This document shows positions 46,870-58,200 of a stretch of 64,000 nt of DNA, piece after piece (within the stretch, counting starts at the first letter, position 1; each line of letters starts with the position of its first letter). The stretch covers positions 90,488,749-90,552,748 of the forward strand of contig NC_092344.1 in the NCBI RefSeq assembly GCF_963676685.1, written 5' to 3'. The notes below the pieces were generated by a model. That model ran no database searches, was not told where the DNA came from, and saw only the letters and a list, made by a program, of their open reading frames with translations. The translations under genes and the position numbers were made by a program. Source of the DNA: Mytilus edulis (taxonomy: Eukaryota > Mollusca > Bivalvia > Mytilida > Mytilidae).

Positions 46870-48250
46870 CGAACCATTCAGCTTGCTAAATATCTAATAA
46901 GTGCCACCAAATATGCAGACATTTAAGACTGGAGGCAAACCATACACAATTACACAAGCTTACTGAACACCAGCTTGGTTTGACAATACTAGAATGTATG
47001 TAAAACTGCAATTCAATAAAACATAGATTGGTATACAAGCAATTAAAGCTTGTATGTATCCATGTAAGGAAAATAAGTTTTCACCGTACACCAGTGTTGT
47101 ATGCAAGAATACCGTGAACTGAAAATGTCAAATGTGCAAACGTTTATGTTCCAATGTTGTATAGGATTATATGTTGGTATGCCGACAATCAAACCCATGA
47201 ATTCCATTGTTTTACAAGGGTTTATTCCAAGCGCGTTGGTATACAGGAATACACCCCTGAGTGTTGCAGTTAAGAATTAAGAGCTTTCTTTCAAATTCAA
47301 ATGAAGTTGAAGGCTATACATAAGTAATTCCTTACATTCATGTAATTCGACCTTTGATGGAGATGCATTTCTTTCACAATCATACACATCTCCTTATTTT
47401 TTAAGGGAGGTATGCAAACATAAGTAAATAAGAAATGTTACTATTCAGTGAATGCTTAGCATTCAGACATACAGACTTGCCAATACAAACATAAATCCAG
47501 AGTAAAATTTTAGAATCCATGCAGGCATACAAGTACCAGGCAGAAAAAAAGCCAAAATAAATAACAATTTCGGTCTACATATCCCAGGTTCGTATACAGG
47601 CATACATACCTTAACTATGCCAAAATAATTATATTGAAGGTTCTAAATACACCAGATGTGTATGCAGGAATACAGACCTGACAAATACTTATATACGCAG
47701 AAAGTGAGAGTTTAACATACACCAGTTCGGTATGCTAGCATACAGACCTGACAAATACTAGTATATGCATCGAGTAAGAGTTAAACATACACCAGGTCTG
47801 TATGCTAGGATACAGACCTGACAAATAATAGGATGTACATAGAGTGAGAGTTTAGCATTAACCAGGTCGGTATGCTAGCATACAGACCTGACAAATACTA
47901 GTATATGATTAGAGTGAGAGTTTAGCATTAACCAGGTCGGTATGCTAGCATACCGACCTGGCAAATACTAGTATATGCATAGAGTGAGACTTTAGCATTA
48001 ACCAGGTCTGTATAGACCTGGCAAATACTAGTATATGCATAGAGTGAGAGTTTAGCATTAACCAGGTCGGTATGCTAGCATACAGACCTGACAAATAATA
48101 GGATATGCATAGAGTGAGAGTTTAGCATTAACCAGGTCGGTATGCTAGCATACAGACCTGACAAATTCTAGTATACACATAGAGTGAGGTTTTAGCATAC
48201 ACCAGGTTGGTATGCAGGCATACAGACCTGACAAATACAAGTAAGAGAAA
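46870..48250 (+). repeat. 70-bp palindromic satellite array
   Basis: Clear 70-bp units have their centre (tatgctagca or a variant) at 47661, 47731, 47801, 47871, 47941, 48011, 48071, 48141 and 48211. The unit at 48011 has lost 10 bp at the centre, which shifts the spacing to 60. Each unit holds a palindrome of about 28 bp (CAGGTC.GTATGCTAGCATAC.GACCTG type), perfect over 30 bp at 47932-47961. About 42 bp of non-palindromic spacer follows ('tactagtatatgcatagagt' and 'gagagtttagcatta'). More degraded units reach back to about 46870. Confidence 0.85.
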
Positions 48251-48254
48251 AAAG

Positions 48255-49870
48255 ACTTAGTTTAGCATACTTTTTATTGAAACATCTGAAATAAAGATGG
48301 GTAAATGCTATGTTATGTATATATTTAAAAAATGACATAAAAGTATAACAAAAATGCAGAATGAGTATCTTTTTAAGGTTTATTTACTTGAACTATTTCC
48401 TTGGTGTTAAAATAGTTCATTCTAGCATCCTATGAAAAAGGTTTATGATAAAATAATGAAATTTTGGATTCGCATTTACAAAGAAGGATCACAAATCTTG
48501 CCAAAAGGTGACAAACAAATATTATTAATGCTATACAGTGACTTTTTAACGCGAAATATATCAATCATCCCAAATGGTGTAGCCTTTTCACACAAAAATG
48601 AGTTAAGTGGCATATGAGAATTTCTAATTTTAGATGAGAACGTGTTTAAATTATACAACTAGAGTAGATATTTGTAAAATGTGGTACAATTTCATATTAT
48701 ATCAAATCAAAAGCGTTATTCATGTCACCATACAGTACATAAGTTAAGCAGATCTGGACATAAGCAAAAGAATTATTACAATTTCAAATTACAATAATTT
48801 ACTCCTACAAATTACAAAATGAATTAGTACAAACAATCTAGTCCAAATAATTATGACGTCTTGGAAGGCTATTTAAATATAAATATGCTATATAAAAAAT
48901 AAACAAATATTTGGTTGCATGTCTTTTTGTACGTGATGTTCACATCCAGGTCATTAAATCACATGACTGTAATGTTGTTAGTTGTAATAGGAAGCAGGAT
49001 AAATTGCCCCACTGGCAAATCACCCTACTCCTAATCGTCCCACTTTTTCACCAACTCGACCCACTTTTTAAAAAAATCGCCCTAAACTGGTTTACCAAAT
49101 CGCCCTACTTGTGAAAGGGGTTAAATCCCAATAAATATTACTCCTGGCAACTCGCAGTAATAAACAGGTGTGTAAATTTAACATAATTATGGACATGAAT
49201 ATAATTGTTTTCATTATAGCGTGGACAAAACGATTTCTTTGTGAGTTCAGGTTATCATTTGTCTGGCAGGGCTCACACTACTTCAAAATCATAGGTCAGA
49301 TTATGTGAAAGTTCTTCTACTTGTGATGCTGACATTGGTTTGATAGATAAATTATGGGATGCTAAATCTAAGTTCATGTTAAAGAATATTATGGTAAAAA
49401 AAGATGTACTCTGTTAAAGCTGGCACATTTGTTTAAGATAGTTTTTAAATGGGGTTGTCCATAATCATGATAATGCTTTTCCATAAACAGAACAAAATCT
49501 TATTTCCCACCAATGTGCCTAAGATCAAAACCAAAAAGTTTGAGGAAATCTGGTAAAATTTGAATAAATTGTTGGTAAATATTGTAGTCATGATCATGAT
49601 GATAGTGAACTGATTTTTTCATGTTCAACACATAATATTGCAACTTATACATGTTTGTAAAATTATGCACTGAAAACATCAATAACCAAAATGAATTAAT
49701 TTGAAACCCAAAGACAATATATAACTATAGAATTTTGGATTTGGTTGAGAATGCCATTATCCCTGTTATCCTTTTTTACTCAAATTTTACTTTGCTGAAA
49801 TCTTCAAAAAAAATCATCTATATAGGCATTTAAAGCTTCTTTTCATGTGCAGAAATGAGTTTCGATTTAT
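48255..49870. other. Intergenic or 5' intronic DNA of MRPS33
   Basis: A short AT-rich open frame at 48432-48617 has no recognisable motif. A block at 49005-49115 repeats 'aaatcgccctac'-like phrases and looks like element debris. A possible acceptor (tgtgcag) lies at 49852. Confidence 0.4.
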
Positions 49871-49881
49871 ATTTACAGAAA

Positions 49882-50231
49882 ATGTCAGGGTCAAGATATG
49901 CTGCTCGTATGGCAAGGCTGTCTTCAAAGATCTTTGGAGAAGTCAGCCCAACAGATACCAAATTATCAAGAAAAGTTGTAGATTTAATGAGCAAGCCATA
50001 CTATCATGAACAACCAGAGGTTGTGAATTATTATCCAAAACATTTTGAAGTAACTAGGCTTATGAAAACTCTCAGACATTTTGGTCTATTCAGGTAACTA
50101 CATGTATATCACCACTTAAAAGTGGTCTACTGAATGATACTCTATTGTTAAAAAAAATAATTTTAGTAAACATTATACGTAACATTGTTTGACAAAACTG
50201 TGTTGCAGTTGAATTATTATACCCCACGCAA

Positions 50232-50265
<34 letters not shown>

Positions 50266-52049
50266 CGTCAGTCCGTCCGTCCGTCAGTCCGTCCGTCAGT
50301 CCGTCAGTCCTGTTTGTTGTCATCGCAACTCCTCTCAAACCACACAACAGAATTTCACGAAACCTATTCAGATAATAAGGACATACTATGTAGGTGTGCA
50401 TATCGACGGGAAATTGCGATTCAATTTTTTTTCTAGGAGTTACGCCCCTTTGAACTTATTTACTTTAATGTACTACTGAACAGTTTGTCATCGCAACTCC
50501 TCTCAAACCACACAACAGAATTTCACGAAACCTTTTCAGATAATAAGGACATACTATGTAGTTGTGCATATTGACGGGAAATTGCGATTCAATTTTTTTT
50601 CTAGGAGTTACGCCCCTTTGAACTTATTTACTTTAATGTACTACTGCAACAGTTTGTCATCGCAACTCCTCTCAAACCACACAACAGAATTTCACGAAAC
50701 CTTTTCAGATAATAAGGACATACTATGTAGTTGTGCATATCGACAGGAAATTGCGATTCAATTTTTTTTCTAGGAGTTACGCCCCTTTGAACTTATTTAC
50801 TTTAATGTACTACTGCAACAGTTTGTCATCGCAACTCCTCTCAAACCACACAACAGAATTTCACGAAACCTTTTCAGATAATAAGGACATACTATGTAGT
50901 TGTGCATATCGACAGGAAATTGCGATTCAATTTTTTTTCTAGGAGTTACGCCCCTTTGAACTTATTTACTTTAATGTACTACATTTTGTACTGCAACAGT
51001 TTGTCATCGCAACTCCTCTCAAACCACACAACAGAATTTCGTGAAACTTTGTAGATAATAAGGACATACTATGTAGATGTGCATATCAACAGGAAATTAC
51101 GGTTCAATTTTTTTTCTAGGAGTTAGGCCCCTTTGAACTTATTTGCTTCAATGTACTTCTGCAACAGTTTGTCATCTCAACTCCTCTGAAAACACACAAC
51201 AGAATTTTATGAAATTTTGTAGATAATAAGGACATACTATGTATATTGACAGGAAATTATTATTCAATATTTTTTCTTATACAATTTTTTTTTCTTATAC
51301 TTATTTAATTTCTCCAATGACAATGTGGGGACGTGGGGTATGTGAGCGTGCTCACTAAGGTTCTTTAATTGATCACCAGTATTTGACATGACTTATAAAT
51401 ATCTTTTCTGGTTTGCCATTTAGCAGGCTCATGTGGTACAGTGGAATAGCATTTCATGCATGTACATTTACTTCTATGGCAAAAACAAATATTAACATTT
51501 AAGTTTGTTTTGACACAAAAAGAATGTATTCATTGTTAATGTTACAACATGTATAAGGGGAAGTAAGTCTGAATAATTATTGAAAATTACTGTAAATTCA
51601 GAAATTATTGCGATGTTTTTATTATTGCAAAAAATGCGACAGTGTTATAATCGCAATAATTTAAACTCACATTTTGAAATATTTTATATGAATAAAAAAG
51701 GATTTTTCTCAATATCGCAATGATTTAAATCATATTTGAGTCTAAAATTACAAAATCGCAATAATAAGTGCACGCAATAATTTCTGAATTTACAGTAGAT
51801 GAAATACACACACAAAACTTGGACGTTAAGCAACCAACAATCAATCAATCAATCACACAAAACTTCACTGTTGTATTAAAATTTAACACCACATTTTCAT
51901 AAATTTTTGATAGTATGTTGAAAAGTGTTTTTCTTTTTTATTTTAGGAGTGAACATTTAGATTTTACAGAAGAAATGGAAAGATTAAGAAAATTACGGGG
52001 CAAAGGAAGACCCGCCAGAGATGCTAGAAAAAGGAAAAAAGAAGAATAA
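49882..52049 (+). CDS. MRPS33: Mitochondrial small-subunit ribosomal protein mS33
   Basis: Two coding exons, 49882-50093 and 51947-52049 (315 nt, 104 aa); human MRPS33 is 106 aa. It starts MSGSRYAARMARLSSKIFGE, matching the family's start with the conserved RLS..[IL]FGEV block. It continues with a VVxLxSxxP region, YYPKH, LMKTLRHFGLFR spanning the splice, EHLDF, and MERLRKLRGKG before a basic tail (DARKRKKEE). It is a nuclear-encoded component of the mitochondrial ribosome's 28S subunit head. The ATG at 49882 was chosen because it aligns with the family. It lies just after an acceptor (TATTTACAG), implying a 5' UTR exon upstream. An earlier in-frame ATG at 49855 would add nine residues. The 1.85-kb intron holds a 169-bp tandem array and a MITE. 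It is convergent with LRGUK downstream. Confidence 0.92.
50219..51345 (+). mobile_element. Element with six 169-bp tandem units
   Basis: Starts 'taccccacgcaattgcgg' and ends near 'gacgtggggta', a short inverted match. A (CCGT)n-type tract (50260-50310) is followed by units with 'gtttgtcatcgcaactcctc' near 50314, 50483, 50652, 50821, 50999 and 51167. The spacing is 169, 169, 169, 178 and 168 bp. It lies in the MRPS33 intron. The open frames here, including the repeated TDGR peptide on the minus strand, are by-products. Confidence 0.8.
51588..51797. mobile_element. TA-flanked MITE with perfect 23-bp ends
   Basis: Between TA dinucleotides. The ends begin CTGTAAATTCAGAAATTA, and the right end is its exact reverse complement over 23 bp. 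Inside, 'tcgcaataattt' words recur in both orientations. Tc1/mariner-type target; lies in the MRPS33 intron about 150 bp before exon 2. Confidence 0.85.
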
Positions 52050-52259
52050 AATTATTAAAATTTATTGATTTAGTTTAATTTATAATTTACTTAAGATGTA
52101 TCATTATGTATCTTTAAAATGTATGTCAAAAGGTGACCTTCTCACTTGAATTTCAACCTTAGAGGGTAAAAGCTAGGTTGAGGTCAAAACTGTTTCAGCA
52201 TGAGTGCTGTTAATCATCATTGATAAATGAGGAGATGATACTGTACCATCAGTTTTATT

Positions 52260-52610
52260 AGTTGTTATTGGCTTTCATTAACTGTGAGTACTTTCAGATC
52301 TGTTCTTTGTGACATTAGTGGTTTTGTTAGTTGTTTTTGTGCTTTGTAATAATCTGATGAGCCAATATAAAAAAGGAGATGTGGTTTGACTGCCAATGAG
52401 ACAAGTATCCACCAAATTTCTGCTGAAGTGGTTGTAAGCAATTATAGGCAACTATACAGCCCTCATCAATGAGAAAAACCTATATAGTTGTCTATAAAAG
52501 GCCAGACATGAAAAATAGGAAATAATAATTCAATTGGGAAAATTAACAGCCTAATATATAACAATGTATGAAAAACAAATATGACAAAGAACCAACAACA
52601 AATGAATCAG
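52260..52610 (+). repeat. Composite of interspersed repeats including family A
   Basis: 52265-52360 ('tgtgagtactttcagatctg', 'aataatctgatgagccaat') matches 61970-62090. 52370-52600 is family A ('aggagatgtggtttgactgc', 'caatgagacaagtatccacc', 'attaacagcctaatatataa'). Confidence 0.6.
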
Positions 52611-52619
52611 CTCTTCTCA

Positions 52620-53590
52620 ACTGATTTTCATAAGTCATGGTCTCTTGACTTGGAAAATTTTGTTTACCATTAGTTTAAATGTCGTTTGTGATTAAGTCAA
52701 ACTAAGGGGAAACATTAATGTCATTTGATATGCAGTTGCATCAGTTTTAGCACAGCCCTTATCCATGGTGATTATTTGGCTATGCTTTATCAGTTTTGGT
52801 CTATCGACTTTGAAACTTTTGCATAATTTATACGTTTAACATGTTTTAAAAAGTTTGTGATAATGTCAGTTTTACATGATCCTCGAATGATCAGTCAATG
52901 ATATTTGGTATGCAGTTGTTTAGCATTTGCATTTATTTATTTCAAGGGAGATAATTTGTATTCTGTACCTGCACTTGTTTGTTTATTGACTTACTTACTA
53001 GTACACTTCATCTGTTTTTTCCAATACTGTAAGTATTTTGTCAGCAATATTTTGTCTTTGGAATGATTGTAGTTTGTATATGTCCATTCATCCAGGGTTC
53101 ATCTGACATTAATCTCCAGAATAATTGACAATGTTAAGATTGTGTAATTCCTGTAGCAGAATCTTTATCTTAAGCACTTTCACCATACAATTAAAATCAG
53201 CTGTTGAGACATTTAAACGTTTGCACTCTTGTGATACAAAGGTTTTCAACTCTACAAGATGACAAAACATGATTTGTACTACTTTGCATGGTGTCAAGAA
53301 TTTCTGGTTTACATGTACTTTTACTTCATTTGAAAGTAAACTGAAAAATATTTGGTGCTCAGTTATTTTACCTACAAATGGACATGAGCTAAAAGTGTAA
53401 ATGACTCCATTGTCAAAGTTCATTTTTCTCTCAGGCTTCCAATCCACTAAGAGCTTCTATTGCACAACGCTCTTCCACTGTAAAATAACATTGCTGAAAG
53501 TATACCACTTGTCAAATAAACACTTAATTTTTACAAATGGAAAACTATGTTCACTATTCACAATTGAATATACAATTAAGAAAATTGTTT
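52620..53590. other. Intergenic DNA between the convergent MRPS33 and LRGUK genes
   Basis: No recognised gene. A 112-codon minus-strand open frame (53109-53447) without a known domain lies here; see findings. Confidence 0.4.
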
Positions 53591-53760
53591 CAATAATAAA
53601 ATTTAAGCACAAAATAAGAGATGATACAAAGGCAATTACAAAAGAGAAAACAATACCATGGCCAAAACAACTGTCAACTACTACAAAGAAAACTATATTG
53701 AGGTACATGAACCCCACCAAAAACCTGTGGTGAATGAAGTTGCTAAAGAAGAGTACCATC
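53590..53760 (-). repeat. Interspersed repeat, family B (inverted)
   Basis: The plus strand reads 'caataccatggccaaaacaa', 'tgaaccccaccaaaaacctg' and 'tggtgaatgaagttgc', the reverse of family B. The long frames on both strands here come from it. Confidence 0.55.
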
Positions 53761-54358
53761 AGTTCCTGCTCTACTAGCAACACTTGTCTGTTGCTCCTGA
53801 TGGCATTTATTAAACTTCCTAGGGGATTAATTCAACTTGGATCATTTAGAATCCTTGGTTCAACAGTTTATGTGTATGCAGCAACACTCCATCAATGAAA
53901 TCATAACTGGGAAACACAAGCCCTGGAATTTGTGTCAACATGGTACATGTATCATGTAAAAAGGAGGGGGGGGGGGAGAAATATTTAATACTGATGTGGC
54001 CTTGTATTGTAGGAATTTGTTTAATAAGGTAGTGTGTATTAATATTTCTTGATTTAGCAATTTTTTGTGGATATAAATTTTTAGTGGATTCAGATTTTTT
54101 TTTCTGAAAGGTACTCGATATTCATGGGTTTAAAAAATTATATATACACTTGTGGGAAATTTGCATATGGTTTCCAAGATTTTAATTTTTTAAAAGTGTG
54201 CTTGATGCATGAAACATTTTCTATTTTTGATGTTTTTGTCCTATTTAATTTTAGAGTGACAACTACTGTATCTAAAATAAAATGCCGGTCCAGTTTTAGC
54301 TTCTCCTTTTGGGCAAGTGTATAGTTTGGTGTGCCATCTCCAAACTTTTTAAAAAGCT

Positions 54359-54657
54359 TTTACAGCTTTTCTATAAAAGCATGCAAAGCAAACCTTTGAT
54401 CAACTTGCTTGCTATGTTTGTTTGGATGTTTGTAAACAACAGGTAGGTGTTGGTTTCAGAATTTTTACTATATACTGGAATTTGATTGGACAATTAACAT
54501 AAACTTTATTTCATGCCAATTTTTATTGCCTAATAAAATCCTAGTATATATAAAACAGAATGAAAATGCCTACCTATTGTTTGTAAACATCCAAGCAAAC
54601 ATAGCAAGCAAGTTGATCAAAGGTTTGCTTTGCATGCTTTTATAGAAGAGCTGTAAA
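54359..54657. mobile_element. MITE with inverted ends of about 90 bp
   Basis: The left arm ('tttacagcttttctataaaa', 'gcatgcaaagcaaacctttg', 'atcaacttgcttgctatgtt') is mirrored by the right arm ('aacatagcaagcaagttgat', 'caaaggtttgctttgcatgc', 'ttttatagaagagctgtaaa') over about 90 bp. The centre is about 115 bp and AT-rich. Non-coding. Confidence 0.85.
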
Positions 54658-54659
54658 CA

Positions 54660-55268
54660 TTTGCTAACTTCAAACAAAATCATTTCTTTACTAACAGATG
54701 AACTGTTTAACATACAGAATGTGGAAACAAATTATCCCTTAAAGGGAGGTACAACCAAGAGGGAGGGGGTATTAATCATGTGAAATCATCTTGTGGAAAC
54801 ATGTAGTATCTGTTTCAATTCAACTTATTTGATATAGAAGAAGATATGCATATTCTTATAATAAACAACAAAAATACATTAAATTTTTATATAAATATTT
54901 CTTATTTTTGTACAAAAACACAATAAAAAAATATCACAGTCAGATTAGCAGAAATTTTGAATAAGCAAGTTAAATATCAATAACAAAGTTGACCTAATCT
55001 TAACTATTTTTAAAATTTATAACAACAGCTGTATGGTATCAGATAACTGTAAATTCTGTTTTACGATTTCACAACACATATCTTAAATATTACATAACAA
55101 TGCATGATTATCGAAATTTCTAAATGTATGAAAATCAGCTTATAGTAAGCAATGCCTTATAATACATAATTAGAATGAAAATGAAATAAACCAGGTTATT
55201 TAACATTCTCTTCTTTGTCAATTTTTCATGTAATACAGAATAATTGAAATAAATCTCTAAATCTCAAA
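54660..55268. other. 3' flank of LRGUK
   Basis: AT-rich, presumably 3' UTR and intergenic. I could not pin down a single convincing poly(A) signal. Confidence 0.4.
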
Positions 55269-58200
55269 TCAATATCCTGCTTTAACAGCATGTATAGGTG
55301 GTAAAATGTTATGTTTCTCTGACCCTGGCCGACCTTGTGATGGTGGTCTTTGTAGAGGTGGTGGCAGATCTTTTTTAGTTCCCTTTCCATCCATTAAATT
55401 GATTGGATTCACAGAGTCTGTTGGTAAATTAAATCCTTTTCCGTCGTGTAATGATCCGTCTGGAGAATTTGACTTCATGTCCCCAGCTGATGCAACAGAT
55501 AATGTAGAATCAGACTCATCATCACTGGAACTATCTTCCTCCTCCCCTGTCTGAAGTGGTTTATCTACTGGAGCAGAAAATGATCGGAGATCTCCTGAGA
55601 CATTTAAGCCCACCTGTCCCTCTACTGTCTGAGGAGCTGTCTTTGGGTATCTATAATATAGGATTACATATTTTTAAATATGCTAGCTTATAAAGCTATG
55701 AACAGCTGAAATGATGTAGAAAATCATATTAGAAAAAAAAAATTAGGATCATTTTGATTGGATTATTATTACTCAAAGTTTCTTTGTTTATTGGTAAATG
55801 ACTTATTTGCAACACTTTTTTTCTTTACATTTAAAAAATTCAATAAATTAACAAAAAATAAAACAGTGAAATATAATGTTTGATAAGATTTTTTTATTTT
55901 TTTTCTGCCAGATACAATGAAGTCAATTTTCCACCCTGTTTTCTTTAATGAATGTGAACTTTTAGTTGTAGTGATGAACTGCTGTCATCATAAAAATATT
56001 TTTTTTTTGTGTAACTTTTTGCAATGCTTAATGTATATAATCTACAGATACAATAAAATTTCATCCAAACTAAATAACAAGTATCCTCAGGGTTTTGTCT
56101 TTTTGTTCACTCTCATTCTTGTTTGATAAATCTTTCTTGGACTTTTTTTTACAGTCCACTGACCAAGCCTGAATGTAATTTAATCTCACAACTATTTTCA
56201 TGTGCCTGTTTTTATTCAAAATCTTGTTAGTGGTTGCCCTATACATATATAAATTTATTTTGCTAAGAAATGCATTGTCGGAGAATGATCTCTGATATAG
56301 TTTCTACCACCTGTCTTGCTAAGGACTGTAGGCTGACCTCTAAATGTCTTTTTGTTTCATGTGTCATTTTTTTTACCATCTCATTGGTGTTTACCCTAAC
56401 ATCCACTTATTTGAATACTTACTGGGTAGTTATCTGTTCAAACAATGGAGGTATATATCCAGACACAGCATCTCTGGCAGCACTGTGTCTTCTTTTGATG
56501 GACATCTCTTCCTGCAATAACAAGCATGCAGAACTTATTTATTGGCATAAATTACAAAAAAAAACATATGTACATAAATGGTTGTTTATAATCTTTTTAT
56601 ATAATTAAACTCCATGAGGTGAACCAACGCCTGTGTGAATCATTTCGATAGAGTCCCTGAAGTGGATACCTTGGTATGCAGGGTTGTCAAACTATGCAAA
56701 TTAATGCAACATTAAAATAATACTCCAAATTGACAACAACACGTCAAATGGTCTGCATTTTATTTGCTATGGTCTACATGTTTCACCTGCAAGGCAGGCT
56801 TCATCAGGACAATTTTAATACAGAAATTAATCCCTGAAGTACTCAAAGTGGTGCAGTGAATTTGATGTGGTCATGGTGAGAGAAACAATGAAAAGTGAAA
56901 GTAGCAATACAGAGTTATAAATAGGTAAGATAAATACAGAAAATTAAAGTTTGTTTACAATGTAACTTGAGTTCGTTTTACTATTATATGATACATGAAA
57001 CTGTTCTCAAGGCTTGGTATCTAATTGGACGAAATTCCCATGGTTCGTACCACTTCGCAAGGCTTCTCTTCCAACCTGGCCATTGTTGAAGGTTACTACT
57101 TCCTTGCGCATTGGCAACAAAGGAAGATTATGGTCGCCGCTATGGATAATATAATTTTTAGATCGTCTGCAGTAGTTGGTCTGTTTAATGGCATGGTTGT
57201 GAATTCCTAGTTCATTTATTAAGATCGGCCAGGTTGGAAGAGACTCAAACTTAAATTTTCTGTATTTATCTTATCTATTCATAACTCTGTATTGCTACAT
57301 TCACTTTTCATTGTTTCTCTCACCATGACCACGTCATATTCACTGCACCACTTTGAGTACTTCAGGGATTAATTTCTGTATAAAAATTGTCCTGATGAAA
57401 CCTGCCTTTCAGGCGAAACATGTAGACCATAGCAAATAAAATTGCAGACCATTTGAAGTGTTGTTGTCAATTTGGAGTATTATCTTTTTATATAATAAAC
57501 CCCTTATTTAGTCTTTTAGTGAACTCTTTACTAATACATATTGCCAAATCATTATTTACCTTCAACAAGTTATACATAAATAGCTTGAAAATTCAAGAAA
57601 TAAAATTACCAATATTCCTCTGCCAGACTGCACAGGAGATTGTGTTTTGCCTCTTGTATATGGCTGTGACAGACTGTCTGGTAGACTAGGCTTGGACCAT
57701 GTTCTGGTTCCCATCTGTGTTTGTTGTCCTTCTACAATTGTTTCCTCATCATCTCCAGATTCACTTTGTTCTGATGTTAAACTGATACCTAGGTAGTCAG
57801 TTACTAATCTTCTTAACCTCCTATAGGCTTCCTGGATATCATCTATAATCAAACAGATTAAATTCATATTATACTCTAACAAGTTTGCAATATGACTAGT
57901 CAAAAGAAACTGACAACACAAAATCAAAGCACTTCTAAATTTTATTAGTTATGCATGCTATTTGATGAAGATTTAAAATTTTGATTTCAATAATTAGCTT
58001 TTAAAAGTAACGAAAATGTCAATAAAACAAATATGTATCGAAATGTGACTATTGTAGTTTAATAAGACTTTCATACAATTACACATTTTGCATTAACTGT
58101 AGTTGCTGTAGCAAAATGTTATTGATTTATTACAATAGAAACCTGATAAACTATCCTTCTTTTGCTTAACCATAAACTAGCCATTTGACAACAATGACAT

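Noticed and set aside
47650-48240. CRISPR-like look: palindromic repeats at regular spacing
   Set aside because: The 'spacers' are identical between units, the genome is an animal one, and no cas genes are present; it is a satellite.
48432-48617. 61-codon plus-strand frame MKKVYDKIMKFW...
   Set aside because: No recognised motif, no splice context, AT-rich; not enough to call a gene.
50090-50401. 103-codon minus-strand frame with TDGRTDGRT peptide
   Set aside because: Translation of the (CCGT)n tract inside a repeat element.
53457-53783. 108-codon hydrophobic minus-strand frame
   Set aside because: Coincides with an inverted family B repeat; the same kind of frame appears in other copies.
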